Assembly: GCA_965200045.1 (NCBI GenBank)
Contig: OZ241330.1
Coordinates: 2,480,001 to 2,544,000, forward strand
Length of the DNA stretch: 64,000 bases
Reading direction: 5' to 3'
From: Bin25 sp026709415
GTDB taxonomy: Bacteria > Bacteroidota > Bacteroidia > Flavobacteriales > Flavobacteriaceae
Shown: positions 17,386 through 26,880 of the stretch, piece after piece
Layout: each line of letters starts with the position of its first letter
How positions within the stretch are numbered: the stretch's first letter is position 1
The notes under the pieces: model-generated
Told to the model about the DNA's origin: nothing
The model's input: the letters and a program-made list of their open reading frames with translations, nothing else
Databases searched by the model: none
Position numbers and translations under genes: made by a program

Positions 17386-17961
17386 ATGACTGAAAAAATC
17401 ATTCTTGGTATCGATCCTGGCACCCAAAAAATGGGATTTGGAGCCATCAAGATTGTCAATAACAAACCTTCTTTGTACAAGACTCTTGAATTAAATCTGA
17501 CAAACATTAAGGATCCACACAGAAAATTGAGAGAAATTTACCTCAAAAGTAAAGAACAAATCGATTTAATTCAACCCCACCAAATTGCCATTGAAGCTCC
17601 TTTTTATGCCTCTAACCCCCAATCTCTTTTGAAATTGGGGCGAGCTCAAGGGGTTGCCATTGCCGCCGTATTTTCTAAAAATGTTACCGTGACTGAATAT
17701 CCTCCTAGAAAAGTTAAACAATCCATTGTCGGAAGAGGAGATGCCTCCAAAGAACAAATCGCACAAATGTTAAAAAGTTTGTTATCCTTAAAAAGCATTT
17801 CATTTAACTATGACGTATCCGATGCCCTTGCGGTTGCTCTATGTCATTTTTATAATTCCAATACTCTGGATTTAAGAAATAAATCCTACACATCTTGGAG
17901 TTCATTTATCAGAGATAACCCCCAGCGATTGATCTCTTCACAAGAGGGTTCAAAACAATAA
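17386..17961 (+). CDS. ruvC: crossover junction endodeoxyribonuclease RuvC
   Basis: This 191-residue Holliday junction resolvase cuts four-way DNA junctions during recombination repair, working with RuvAB. The catalytic acids are visible as Asp10 (GIDPGTQKMGFG), Glu70 (IAIEAPFYA) and the pair Asp143 and Asp146 (YDVSDALAVALCH). Length matches bacterial RuvC plus a short C-terminal tail of about 30 residues (WSSFIRDNPQRLISS). It is followed after 12 bases by the HemW-like gene. ruvA and ruvB are not in the window. Confidence 0.95.
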   Translation: MTEKIILGIDPGTQKMGFGAIKIVNNKPSLYKTLELNLTNIKDPHRKLREIYLKSKEQIDLIQPHQIAIEAPFYASNPQSLLKLGRAQGVAIAAVFSKNVTVTEYPPRKVKQSIVGRGDASKEQIAQMLKSLLSLKSISFNYDVSDALAVALCHFYNSNTLDLRNKSYTSWSSFIRDNPQRLISSQEGSKQ

Positions 17962-17973
17962 ACATCCTCTTTC

Positions 17974-19119
17974 TTGGCATCTCTATACTTTCATTATCCT
18001 TTTTGTAAAAAGGCATGTACCTATTGTAATTATCACTTTTCAACTTCAACATCAAACCATCAAACCATTATAGACGCTTTGATTAAAGAACTAGAATTGA
18101 GAAAATTAGAAATCAATAAGCCAATTAATACCATTTATTTTGGTGGGGGCACTCCTTCATTAATGTCTGTTTTTCAGATTCGACAAGTCTTAAATAAAGT
18201 CTTTCAACTGTTTTGTGTTGATTCTGATGCTGAAATCACTTTTGAAGCGAATCCTGATGATATTTCAAAAAAATATCTCTGTGAATTACAACAATTGGGG
18301 ATCAATAGATTGAGTCTAGGAATTCAGTCTTTCAATAACAAAGAATTAAAAACCATTGGGCGTATTCACGATGGTAAAACAGCTCTGGATAGCTTGAAAT
18401 TAGTAACCAATCAATTTGAAAATTTTTCTATCGACTTAATTTATGGATTGGTTCATTCCACCATAGAAAGTTGGAAAGTCAATCTCACAAAGGCTCTTGA
18501 TTATTCCCCAAAGCACTTATCGCTTTATATTTTGACGATAGAAGAAAATACTCTTTTGCATCATCAAATATCACATGGTAAAATCAAACTTCCTGAAGAA
18601 AAAGTGATTTTTGATCAATATAATCATGGGGTTGATTATTTAGAAACCAATGGATATATGCATTATGAAATATCTTCATTTTCATTGCCTCGATGGAAAT
18701 CACAGCATAATACATCCTATTGGAATAACAAACCTTATTGGGGATTTGGTCCTGCAGCTCATAGTTTTGATGGAAAGAAAACCAGAAGTTGGAATATTGA
18801 AAACAATCATTTATACCTTAAATCAATTCACCAAGGAAAACTTCCCAAAAAAGAAGAAGTCTTGACTGAAATTGATCGATACAATGAGTATTTGATGATA
18901 TCCTTACGAACTAGCCAAGGCATAGATTTGAACCGTATTACGACTCAATGGGGGAAACATTATCAAACCAGTTTACTTCATAAAGCATCACGCTATATAA
19001 AACAAAAACTGATGAATCAAAGTCAATGCCGACTTAAGTTGACTAAACATGGGAAAATATTGGCTGATAGAATTGTTTCTGACCTGTTTTTAGAATCTAA
19101 ACCTGTTGAAAGAGTTTAG
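17974..19119 (+). CDS. hemW: HemW-like radical SAM protein (coproporphyrinogen III oxidase family)
   Basis: This 381-residue protein carries the radical SAM cluster as Cys11, Cys15 and Cys18 (FCKKACTYC), then IYFGGGTPSLM, RLSLGIQSFNNKEL and the IDLIYGL block. These are the marks of HemW, a haem chaperone related to HemN. HemW proteins lack the extra N-terminal region of true oxygen-independent coproporphyrinogen oxidase, and the N-terminus here is equally short, so a chaperone role is more likely. The start codon appears to be TTG at 17974, since the conserved sequence begins right there. The last 23 bases overlap the 3' end of the convergent dipeptidase gene. Confidence 0.88.
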   Translation: MASLYFHYPFCKKACTYCNYHFSTSTSNHQTIIDALIKELELRKLEINKPINTIYFGGGTPSLMSVFQIRQVLNKVFQLFCVDSDAEITFEANPDDISKKYLCELQQLGINRLSLGIQSFNNKELKTIGRIHDGKTALDSLKLVTNQFENFSIDLIYGLVHSTIESWKVNLTKALDYSPKHLSLYILTIEENTLLHHQISHGKIKLPEEKVIFDQYNHGVDYLETNGYMHYEISSFSLPRWKSQHNTSYWNNKPYWGFGPAAHSFDGKKTRSWNIENNHLYLKSIHQGKLPKKEEVLTEIDRYNEYLMISLRTSQGIDLNRITTQWGKHYQTSLLHKASRYIKQKLMNQSQCRLKLTKHGKILADRIVSDLFLESKPVERV

Positions 19120-20476
19120 TGTAATGATGGTAAAAATATTTAACCGTTTCGATGCCTTTAAAGAAGTTATACAATCCAAAATGTTCGTTTGGAGAATGAA
19201 TCGCATCACTGTCTAAACCAAACCCCATAAGAATGGATTTTATTCCTAACACCTTTTCAAAACTTGAAACGATGGGAATACTGCCTCCCCCTCGGGTTGC
19301 GATGGGAGCAATACCAAATGCCTTTTGATAGGCGGAATGGGCGGCGCGGTAACCTAGATGATTTCTTGAAACCACATAAGGATCACCACCTTGATAGGTT
19401 TTAATAGTTATTTTGCAAGATACTGGGGCTGTTTTTTTCAGGTAATCTTCAAACGATTTTGAAATTATATCCCATTGCTGATTGGGGACCAAACGCATGG
19501 AAATCTTGGCTGTCGCTTTACTTGGAATGACTGTTTTGGTTCCTTCTAAAATATATCCCCCCCACAGACCATTGACATCAAGTGAAGGTCTTGTTGATTT
19601 TCGCTCGATGGTTGTGAAGTCTTTTTCTCCAATGATATCCTTTATTCCAATGGATTGTTTAAAATCTTCTAAATCAAATGTCTCTTTGAGTATCTCAACT
19701 TTTGATTCTTCGTCCAGTGGAACTACATTATCATAAAATCCTGGAATCGTAATTTTTTGATCTTCATCATGGAACTGGGCAATCATTTGAGATAAGAGAT
19801 TGATTGGATTTGGAACGGCCCCACCGTAAACTCCAGAATGCAAATCAATCGATGGCCCTTCTAATTGGACTTCTAGATAACTCAGACCTCTCAAACCCGT
19901 TGTAATGGACGGTTGGAATTTTGAAATCATCGCCGTATCCGAAATTAAAATGAGGTCCGCTTTTAGCATTTGTTTATGCTTGGTTATAAACTCTTCTAAA
20001 TGCGTGCTCCCCACCTCCTCTTCTCCTTCAATTAAAAAAATAACATTGCCATCGAGTTCATTATCTCTAACCAGTTCTTCAAAAGCTTTGATATGAATAA
20101 ATAATTGTCCTTTATCATCACACGCCCCACGAGCGAAGATGGCCCCTTCAGGGTGAATTTGGGTTTTTTTAACTATCGGCTTAAAAGGGTCTGTTTCCCA
20201 TTGATCCAGTGGATCAGGCGGTTGAACATCATAATGCCCATAGATCATGATTGTTGGGGATTTTGAATTCACAATCCTAGAACCAACCACTACTGGATGA
20301 CCTTTAGTCGGATAAATTGTGGCTGTTGTACATCCGGATTCGATGAGCGCATTTTTTACCCATTGGGCGGTTTGATTGACTTGCGCAAAATAATTGGAAT
20401 CGGCACTGATTGATGCGAAAGCCAAAAAATCTTTTAATTGATCGATGTATTTTTTTTGAATCTTATTGATTATCAT
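19097..20476 (-). CDS. M20 family metallodipeptidase
   Basis: This 459-residue protein resembles the carnosinase/dapE-like branch of M20 peptidases. Zinc and catalytic residues are recognisable: His81 and Asp83 (IYGHYDVQPPDP), Asp120 (GACDDKGQ) and the Glu pair 152-153 (EGEEEVGS). A further ligand is in LISDTAM and the last histidine in AIHSPNEHFG near the C-terminus. The dimerisation lid domain occupies about residues 195-350. No signal peptide is seen, so it should act on dipeptides in the cytoplasm. It is convergent with the HemW-like gene. The exact substrate is not predictable. Confidence 0.92.
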   Translation of the reverse strand: MIINKIQKKYIDQLKDFLAFASISADSNYFAQVNQTAQWVKNALIESGCTTATIYPTKGHPVVVGSRIVNSKSPTIMIYGHYDVQPPDPLDQWETDPFKPIVKKTQIHPEGAIFARGACDDKGQLFIHIKAFEELVRDNELDGNVIFLIEGEEEVGSTHLEEFITKHKQMLKADLILISDTAMISKFQPSITTGLRGLSYLEVQLEGPSIDLHSGVYGGAVPNPINLLSQMIAQFHDEDQKITIPGFYDNVVPLDEESKVEILKETFDLEDFKQSIGIKDIIGEKDFTTIERKSTRPSLDVNGLWGGYILEGTKTVIPSKATAKISMRLVPNQQWDIISKSFEDYLKKTAPVSCKITIKTYQGGDPYVVSRNHLGYRAAHSAYQKAFGIAPIATRGGGSIPIVSSFEKVLGIKSILMGFGLDSDAIHSPNEHFGLYNFFKGIETVKYFYHHYTKLFQQV

Positions 20477-20569
20477 TTATGATTTCACCTTGTTAACCCA
20501 ATACTCAAATATAGAACAGATTTCGACATTGAAAGTATTGATTTTCCTAGAGTCAAATTCAATTCTGAG

Positions 20570-20577
20570 TATATTTG
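20570..20577 (+). promoter_or_regulatory. -7 element of the tRNA-Leu gene
   Basis: TATATTTG is an exact TAnnTTTG match ending 12 bases before the mature tRNA start, which places +1 a few bases ahead of the tRNA. The nearest TTG upstream (20538-20540) is 29 bases away, longer than usual. Confidence 0.45.
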
Positions 20578-20589
20578 CCGTCCCATTTT

Positions 20590-20671
20590 GCGGGTGTGGT
20601 GAAATTGGTAGACACGCTAGATTTAGGATCTAGTGCTTAATCGCGTGGGGGTTCGAGTCCCTTCACCCGCA
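20590..20671 (+). tRNA. tRNA-Leu(UAG)
   Basis: The cloverleaf is complete. Acceptor GCGGGTG (20590-20596) pairs with CACCCGC (20664-20670), with discriminator A at 20671. The anticodon stem CTAGA/TCTAG encloses loop TTTAGGA, giving anticodon TAG at 20624-20626. A long variable arm (GCTTAATCGCGTGG region) fits a class II leucine tRNA, and the T-loop GTTCGAGTC is intact. CCA is not encoded. Confidence 0.97.
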
Positions 20672-20751
20672 CTATTTCAGACCTTCGAAAAATCCTTTGA
20701 TTAAAATCAAGCCTACCCACTTCCTAACCTTTTATTGTTGAATATCCATGA

Positions 20752-20934
20752 TTAGCTTGATTCTTTATGAGAGCCATCACAAAAAGGCATATTCAAAGAA
20801 CTTCCACAGCTACACAAACTGAATTTCGTACCATGTTTCAATTCATTTCCCAAATGATCCGTTAAATAAACTGGTCCTTGGACGACTATTGGTCCAGTTG
20901 GTTTTCGAAAAATGTGAACCTTTTGATCAGACAT
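20752..20934 (-). CDS. CDGSH iron-sulfur domain protein
   Basis: This 60-residue protein is essentially one CDGSH domain. The 2Fe-2S ligands are Cys41, Cys43, Cys52 and His56, in the exact pattern CxCxxSxxxPxCDGSH. Such mitoNEET-like proteins bind a redox-active, labile cluster; bacterial members have poorly known roles in iron-sulfur or redox handling. The gene starts 8 bases inside the 3' end of the DUF885 lipoprotein gene, so the two are co-transcribed on the minus strand. It has no membrane anchor. Confidence 0.9.
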   Translation of the reverse strand: MSDQKVHIFRKPTGPIVVQGPVYLTDHLGNELKHGTKFSLCSCGSSLNMPFCDGSHKESS

Positions 20935-22675
20935 TCAAAGAACTAGATTGACTATCTTTTTTAACCCGCTCAATAAAATCTAAAATCCGTTGTTCTAAAA
21001 TGGGAAGAGTGACCACGCCTTGCTCTAAAATCACTTCATGAAACGCTCGAATATCAAAATCGCTACCCAATTCATCTTCAGCTTTTTCTCTGAGTTCACG
21101 AATTTTCATTTCACCAATTTTATAAGACAAAGCTTGACCAGGCCAAGAAATATACCGATCGACTTCAGTATTGATTTCATGAGTGGATAAAGCCGTGTTT
21201 TTTTTCATATAATCAACAGCTTGATCCCGTGTCCATCCAAATGCGTGTATTCCTGTATCGACGGCTAATCGACAAGCTCGCCACATTTCATAAGTCAATT
21301 TGCCAAACTGTTCGTAAGGCGTTCGGTAAGTTCCCATTTCATTAGCCAAATACTCACAATATAGGGCCCAACCTTCACCATAAGCCGATAGATATAATTG
21401 GCGACGAAACTTGGGGACTTGATCCGACATTTCTTTACTTAAGGCAACCTGAAGATGATGTCCAGGAACAGCTTCATGGGCTGTCAGAGAAGGAATAACA
21501 AATAATGGTCGGCTAGTTAAGTTATAGGTGTTGACCAAATAATAACCTGGTTCGGTGCTATTAGCATCGGTTCCTACATAGCGCCCTCCAGTGTATTTAG
21601 GGGCTATCGCATCAGGAACCTTAACAACTCCGTAGGGTTTCCGAGGTAAGGTTATGAAATATCGAGGTAATTGCTCATCGAGACGTTTGGAAACATCACG
21701 AGCAAACATTAATAGCTCTTGGGGCGTTTTAGCATAAAATTGAGAATCCGTTCTTAAAAAATTTAAAAATTCATTAAAATCGCCCTCAAAATTTAGTTCC
21801 TCAATGATAGACTGCATTTCATTCCGAATCCGAGCGACTTCTTCCAAACCTTTATCATGTATTTCTTGGGCCGTTAAATCCAAAGTAGTGTAGTAATGAA
21901 TTCTCGATTGGTAATACGCTAATCCATCAGGGGTATCTGAAGTTCCAATCGTAGTTCTTGTATGAGGTAAATATTGGGCCTGAAAAAATTCATCGATTGA
22001 TTGGAAAGTAGGAATGACTTTTTCTGTAATTATTGACTTTCCAACATCGATAACTGAATCTTTAAAGCTTTGAGGCAATACCGGAGGTAGTTTTTTTAAT
22101 GGACTGAAATAATAATTGTCTTCAGCCGTTGGAGTGATGTGTTGGCGGTAGCTCGATTCATACCCTTTGAAAATGACCAGAGGTTGTGAAATGCCCGCTT
22201 GAATTCCTTTTAGAATTAACTCTTTTTGTTGTTCGATATAGGTTGGTATGGCTTCCAAAAATTTTAGATAGTCGATAACCGCCTTTCGATTTCTTAACTC
22301 CCGAACTCGAAAAGTGAGTGATATGTGGAAACCGGCATCAGACAAAATGGGATTCCAGTGCCGATTGAATTGGTATTGTACTCTTTCTTCATTAATCAAA
22401 AACGATAGTATTTCAAAAGAAATCTGATCGGTTTCTTCCAAATGCTTTTTATCAATACTCGCTAATTTGTCCTGCAATTCTTGGTAAAACAGATCATCCT
22501 GATCAAATCTTTCTTGAGAATAATCTCCCAAAGGAGATTCGTCAGAAATTGATGTGTGATTTTCAAAAGATTCGATGACTTGAAATAGTTTTTCTTTTTC
22601 AGAAACCGATCTTTGGCATCCAATCAAAAGAACATACAAAAAACAGAATAGCGTTAAATGTTTATGTTTTTTCAT
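20927..22675 (-). CDS. DUF885 family lipoprotein, putative metal-dependent carboxypeptidase
   Basis: This is a DUF885 protein of 582 residues. The start chosen is the ATG at 22675, because it gives a lipoprotein signal (KKHKHLTLFCFLYVLLIGC); an open extension reaches 22762 but adds an unlikely leader. The family's probable zinc motif is visible in LTAHEAVPGHHLQ, with GEGWALYCEYLANE about 40 residues later supplying another acidic ligand. DUF885 proteins are predicted zinc peptidases of helical gluzincin type, usually periplasmic. The CDGSH gene overlaps its stop by 8 bases. Peptidase activity is family-based inference; the substrate is unknown. Confidence 0.87.
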   Translation of the reverse strand: MKKHKHLTLFCFLYVLLIGCQRSVSEKEKLFQVIESFENHTSISDESPLGDYSQERFDQDDLFYQELQDKLASIDKKHLEETDQISFEILSFLINEERVQYQFNRHWNPILSDAGFHISLTFRVRELRNRKAVIDYLKFLEAIPTYIEQQKELILKGIQAGISQPLVIFKGYESSYRQHITPTAEDNYYFSPLKKLPPVLPQSFKDSVIDVGKSIITEKVIPTFQSIDEFFQAQYLPHTRTTIGTSDTPDGLAYYQSRIHYYTTLDLTAQEIHDKGLEEVARIRNEMQSIIEELNFEGDFNEFLNFLRTDSQFYAKTPQELLMFARDVSKRLDEQLPRYFITLPRKPYGVVKVPDAIAPKYTGGRYVGTDANSTEPGYYLVNTYNLTSRPLFVIPSLTAHEAVPGHHLQVALSKEMSDQVPKFRRQLYLSAYGEGWALYCEYLANEMGTYRTPYEQFGKLTYEMWRACRLAVDTGIHAFGWTRDQAVDYMKKNTALSTHEINTEVDRYISWPGQALSYKIGEMKIRELREKAEDELGSDFDIRAFHEVILEQGVVTLPILEQRILDFIERVKKDSQSSSLNV

Positions 22676-22813
22676 ATCGATGAGAATTTTAATTTTGAAA
22701 TATAATAGAAAACTCGAAACAGTAGTGGATATAAAGTTTTTCTTACAAAATATCATATCCATCCCATTAGGATTATTTCAATATCCTAGTGATAAAAGAT
22801 TATGATGAATAAA

Positions 22814-22849
22814 TTGGTTATTTAGAATGATTCGAAATAGTTAGTTTTG
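22814..22849 (+). promoter_or_regulatory. candidate promoter of the second TonB receptor
   Basis: TTG at 22814-22816 and an exact TAGTTTTG (TAnnTTTG) at 22842-22849 are 25 bases apart, slightly longer than the usual 17-23. The -7 element ends 21 bases before the ATG at 22871. Confidence 0.4.
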
Positions 22850-22870
22850 CATCCGGTTTTTTCATCCTAA

Positions 22871-25003
22871 ATGCAATTCAGTTTGGATATGAATCGAAGA
22901 CATATCGCAACCAAATCTCCTGTGATTGCCATCATGATGATATTATTGGTTGCCAACATTGGCCATACACAACAAATCACTGATTCGTTAGATGTTCGAA
23001 GCTTAGATCCAGTGATTCTTACGGCAACAAGAACTCAAAGACAATTGTCTTCACTCCCAGTGGCTGCGGATATTATAACCCACGAAGAAATTAATAGCAT
23101 TAATTCTGTTCGGCTCACAGACATTTTGAGTGAACAAACCGGTTTGATTACCATTCCAGATTTTGGTGGAGTTGAAGGCGTACAAATCCAAGGCATGGAC
23201 AGTCAGTATACATTGGTTCTTTTAGATGGGGTTCCCCTGGTCGGCCGCTCTGCGGGAACTTTAGATATCGGCAGAATAACCACTGGAAATATTCAGCAAA
23301 TTGAAATTATCAAAGGAGCCTCTTCTAGTTTATATGGTAGTGATGCTTTGGGAGGGGTCATCAATATCATCACCCAAACCAATGAGCTAGGTTTTTATGC
23401 CAATGTAGGTCATCAATTAGGTTCTTTTAATCGACAAAATACCACGTCTAATTTCAATTATAAAAAAGATCAAGTTGGCGTCGATGTGTTTTTTAATCGA
23501 TTCAGCAGTGATGGGTTTGACTTAGTTCCTGAAGATCAATTTCAAACGGTCAATCCTTTTGTCAATTACACGGCTACAGCTCGATTTAGTTATGAGTTTT
23601 CAGACAGAGTAACGGCTAGTATTTATGGTCGCATTTATGATGAAAATCAAGAAAATTCATCATTACTCGCTTTCGATGAAGTATTGACTGGTGAAAATAA
23701 TTTAGACGAATTCAATTTAAATTTCAATGCTAATTGGCAGATCAATGATCAATGGCATAGTGAACTTGAATTTCACAGTACCCGATATACATTGGGAAGT
23801 TTCTTAAATTATTTCAATGGCGATGCTTTTTCCAGCAATGAATTTGTTCAGAACTTAACAAGACCTGAAATTCGCACCGTTTTTTCTCCCAATGAAAAAA
23901 ATACCATGATAGGTGGATTCGGTTATGCCCAAGAGTCAGTCCAACGAGACGATTTTATTTCTAATCCAAGATTTAATTCCCAGTATTTTTATTTTCAATA
24001 TGATGCCTTTCCTTTGGAAGGGTTGAATATCATTGCGGGATTTAGATTTGATTCGCATAGTGAATACAATTCACAATTCAGTCCAAAATTTGCTCTTAGG
24101 TACCAATTGACTAGAGATTTAGCTATCAAAGGATCGGTAGGTTACGGGTTTAAAGCGCCGGACTTTAGACAATTGTATTTGAATTTTACCAATAGCCATG
24201 TGGGGTATGTCGTTATCGGTCGACAAGGAGTAGAAAATAAACTCCGAGAGCTTGCTCTTCAAAATGAACTCACAATAGATTCGGTCAATCGATTAGCCCA
24301 AATAATTGGACAATTTAATAGTCCCTTAAAAGCAGAATCATCCATTGCGTACAACGTTGGATTAACATTTAGTCCTTCGAAATCACTCAACATGTCTGCA
24401 AACTATTTTAGAAATAACATTTCCAATTTGATTGAAACCTTGCCCATGGCAAGATTGAGAAATGGACAAAATGTTTTTAGCTATATCAATTTAAATGAAG
24501 TATACACTGAAGGATTAGAATATAACTTTAAATGGATGATTTTAAAAAATCTAGATTTAAAAGGCGGCTACCAGTTACTGTATTCAAAAGATGAAGAAAT
24601 TGAAAAGGAATTTAAGGACGGAAAAGTATTTGCCAGAGAATCTCCTAGTTCTCCCGTCATTAGACTAAAAGAAGACGATTATTATGGCCTTTTCAACCGT
24701 TCGCGTCACATGGCCAATTTAAAACTCTTTTATGAAGTGCCATCTTGGGGATTTGACACCAACATTCGAGCCACCTATCGCAGTAAATACGCTTTATTCG
24801 ATACCAATAACAATACTCATTTAGATGTGTATGACCATTTTGCTGATTCTTATTTTATTGTCGATTTTGCATTAAACAAACTGTTTTTTGATAACTACTT
24901 GCTTGGTTTCGGAATCGATAACCTGTTAGATTTTACTGATCCTCCGAACGCTTCTAATATTGCTGGAAGAATCTTTTATGCCAATGTGCATATAAACCTA
25001 TGA
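22871..25003 (+). CDS. TonB-dependent receptor, BtuB/siderophore-receptor-like
   Basis: This 710-residue outer-membrane receptor has a signal peptide (VIAIMMILLVANIGHTQ; the true start is ATG at 22871 or the ATG six codons on). There is no N-terminal carboxypeptidase-like domain, unlike the receptor at 1059. The plug starts at DPVILTATRTQRQLSSLPVA, with IQQIEIIKGASSSLYGSDAL the conserved block near 145-165, and the barrel ends in FYANVHINL. This plug type is shared by vitamin B12 and catecholate siderophore receptors. Neighbouring genes do not name a ligand, and no cobalamin riboswitch is visible in the short upstream gap. It appears to be a single-gene unit. Confidence 0.85.
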   Translation: MQFSLDMNRRHIATKSPVIAIMMILLVANIGHTQQITDSLDVRSLDPVILTATRTQRQLSSLPVAADIITHEEINSINSVRLTDILSEQTGLITIPDFGGVEGVQIQGMDSQYTLVLLDGVPLVGRSAGTLDIGRITTGNIQQIEIIKGASSSLYGSDALGGVINIITQTNELGFYANVGHQLGSFNRQNTTSNFNYKKDQVGVDVFFNRFSSDGFDLVPEDQFQTVNPFVNYTATARFSYEFSDRVTASIYGRIYDENQENSSLLAFDEVLTGENNLDEFNLNFNANWQINDQWHSELEFHSTRYTLGSFLNYFNGDAFSSNEFVQNLTRPEIRTVFSPNEKNTMIGGFGYAQESVQRDDFISNPRFNSQYFYFQYDAFPLEGLNIIAGFRFDSHSEYNSQFSPKFALRYQLTRDLAIKGSVGYGFKAPDFRQLYLNFTNSHVGYVVIGRQGVENKLRELALQNELTIDSVNRLAQIIGQFNSPLKAESSIAYNVGLTFSPSKSLNMSANYFRNNISNLIETLPMARLRNGQNVFSYINLNEVYTEGLEYNFKWMILKNLDLKGGYQLLYSKDEEIEKEFKDGKVFARESPSSPVIRLKEDDYYGLFNRSRHMANLKLFYEVPSWGFDTNIRATYRSKYALFDTNNNTHLDVYDHFADSYFIVDFALNKLFFDNYLLGFGIDNLLDFTDPPNASNIAGRIFYANVHINL

Positions 25004-25624
25004 AAATTATATTCATAACGATTGCCAACGATTAATCTGAATCTCAAGACTAATTGATTTTTCAATCTCGATATCGACCCTAATTCAGTCTGATAGCTCA
25101 AAGTTTGTGTTTGTCGACAATCTTTTGGGATTTTAATCATTTTTGTTTTGCCCTTCATTTTATAGATGTCATTCATTTCATAGTCACATGGCCCTAACTT
25201 TTGAAGTTTAGCAACAAAAAATTGAAATATCGCCAGTGAATCGGGGGCTCATCCACAAAATCGGAATGAAATATAAAGCGTTATTTCTTAAATGAAAAGC
25301 TGAATCTATGACTAATTCTCATTGATGATTTGAATTGAGAAAAGGCCATTGATGAAATTGTATTAAGCCAACTTGAACATATTAATCATCAACTCCAAGA
25401 AGAAAAAAATGATTGATTGGCATTACAGTTTCACAACCTTTATTGACGTTTTACATGTGGAAAAATTGAACAAACAATCTTCAGCCTTTCTCATTGGGAT
25501 AAAATGTCATTTATTATTGGGAACTATACACTTTAACACGCATTTTATAAACTTACAAAAGACCAACTCGGAAGTTAAAACCGATTGCAATAAATAATTC
25601 GATAAAAATTTTATCTTTAAGTTT
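25004..25624. other. intergenic region without a supportable gene
   Basis: This is about 620 bases of AT-rich DNA before the broken ATPase. A plus-strand frame from about 25338 has protein-like stretches (for example AIDEIVLSQLEHINHQL) separated by stop codons, so it may be a decayed gene, but there is no recognisable motif. No RNA fold or long repeat was found. Confidence 0.45.
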
Positions 25625-26754
25625 ATGTTCGATAGAGGCAAAGCAAAATATTTTCATGGAAGAGAACATGAAAAAAAATGTTCCATAAGGCTTCAAATAA
25701 GGCTAAAAAAACAAAAAGTGCAACGACTTTTTTAATTCAAGGTTCACCAGGTGTTGGAAAAACTGCATTGTTAGAAGAGCTTAAACAAATAGCTATTGAT
25801 GAAAATTGGGGTGTTGTTAAGACTAAGCCAGATGGATTATGGGATGCAGAGCAATTAAAAAAATATTTGAAACGAGATTGGAAAATAAAAATGAAAAGTT
25901 TCAAAGGAAAAGCGGGCGTGTATGGTGTTGGTTTAGAAGGGAATTTTGAATTTTCTCAACGATCAGTATTGCAAGTTTTAGAGTCAGCAAAAAATCCACT
26001 ATTGTTGGCATTAGACGAAGCACAACATTTAAAAAAGGTGTTGGATGCCGGTTTTGAAATTCGGAATGTAGTTGAAAATGTATTAGATGAAATCCATAAT
26101 GAAGGTTTTAATCGACCTTTGTTGTTTGCTGTTAGTGGATAGGGAATCACGAAAGATATATTTCAAAAATTAGGAATGTCAAGATTTGATGATCACTCTA
26201 CATTTGATCTTGGAAAATTAGATAAACAGTCAGAAATCCAAGTCATTAAAGATTGGGTTCAAAAAGAAGGAAATATCAAAAAAAGTATTAGTTGTGATTT
26301 ATGGGTTAATGAAATAATGAAACACACCCATGGATGGGCTCAACACATTAATGTTTATGGAAGAGCAGCGTCTGAATACTTAGAAAACAATGTAAAGCAT
26401 TTCAATCAAAAATCTTTACTAAAAGAGGGATTAAATGAGGTTTTGAATGAAGGGAAAAGAAAGAGATTTCGATACTATGAAGAGCGATTAGACACCTTTA
26501 AGTACGAAGAAATCGTAGAAATCACAAAAATTTTGAATGAAAACAATAAGAATCTTGCAATGAAGTCCACAAACATTATATCTTCATTTAATAAAGAAGC
26601 CATATTGGAAAACCCTGAAGATTTATTTGAAAGATCCGTTGAAAGAAGAATTTTTCATCGTGTTGAAGATAGAAGATATATTGTCCCGATACCATCCATG
26701 TATCATTGGCTGGTTTCTGATTCCTGGAAAGTTAAAGTTGAAGATTTGATATAG
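25625..26754 (+). pseudogene. interrupted AAA ATPase gene (frameshift and in-frame stop)
   Basis: An ATG at 25625 opens FDRGKAKYFHGREHEK, the kind of lead-in seen before P-loop ATPases. At the A8 run (25671-25678) the frame must shift by one base to continue as MFHKASNKAKKTK and LIQGSPGVGKTALLEEL (Walker A). Walker B is LLLALDEAQ near 26000-26030. A TAG at 26140-26142 then interrupts the same frame right after LLFAVSG. The frame resumes for another 204 codons (GITKDIFQKLGMSRF to KVEDLI), including a winged-helix-like C-terminus. The two lesions in one otherwise continuous protein of about 375 residues mark a pseudogene. It resembles stand-alone AAA ATPases of mobile or defence regions, but no partner gene remains. 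A sequencing error could explain the A-run lesion, less easily the amber codon. Confidence 0.78.
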
Positions 26755-26880
26755 AAAAACCAGACGAGCTAAAAAGTATCGACAAGGAAATACCGGAGTC
26801 TATAAAAATCAAGCCTCGTTATTGGTGAATGATGGCAATACTAAAGGATTAGATATTTTAAGCCAAATAACTAGTTGAAC

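Noticed and set aside
22763..22870. cobalamin riboswitch before the BtuB-like receptor
   Set aside because: The gap is about 108 bases and AT-rich, with no B12-box-like sequence.
25373..25597. 74-codon frame before the broken ATPase
   Set aside because: TTG start, no motif and a composition expected of AT-rich non-coding DNA.
26140..26142. TAG read through as pyrrolysine or by suppression
   Set aside because: There is no sign of pyl genes or a downstream recoding structure, and a second lesion upstream points to decay.
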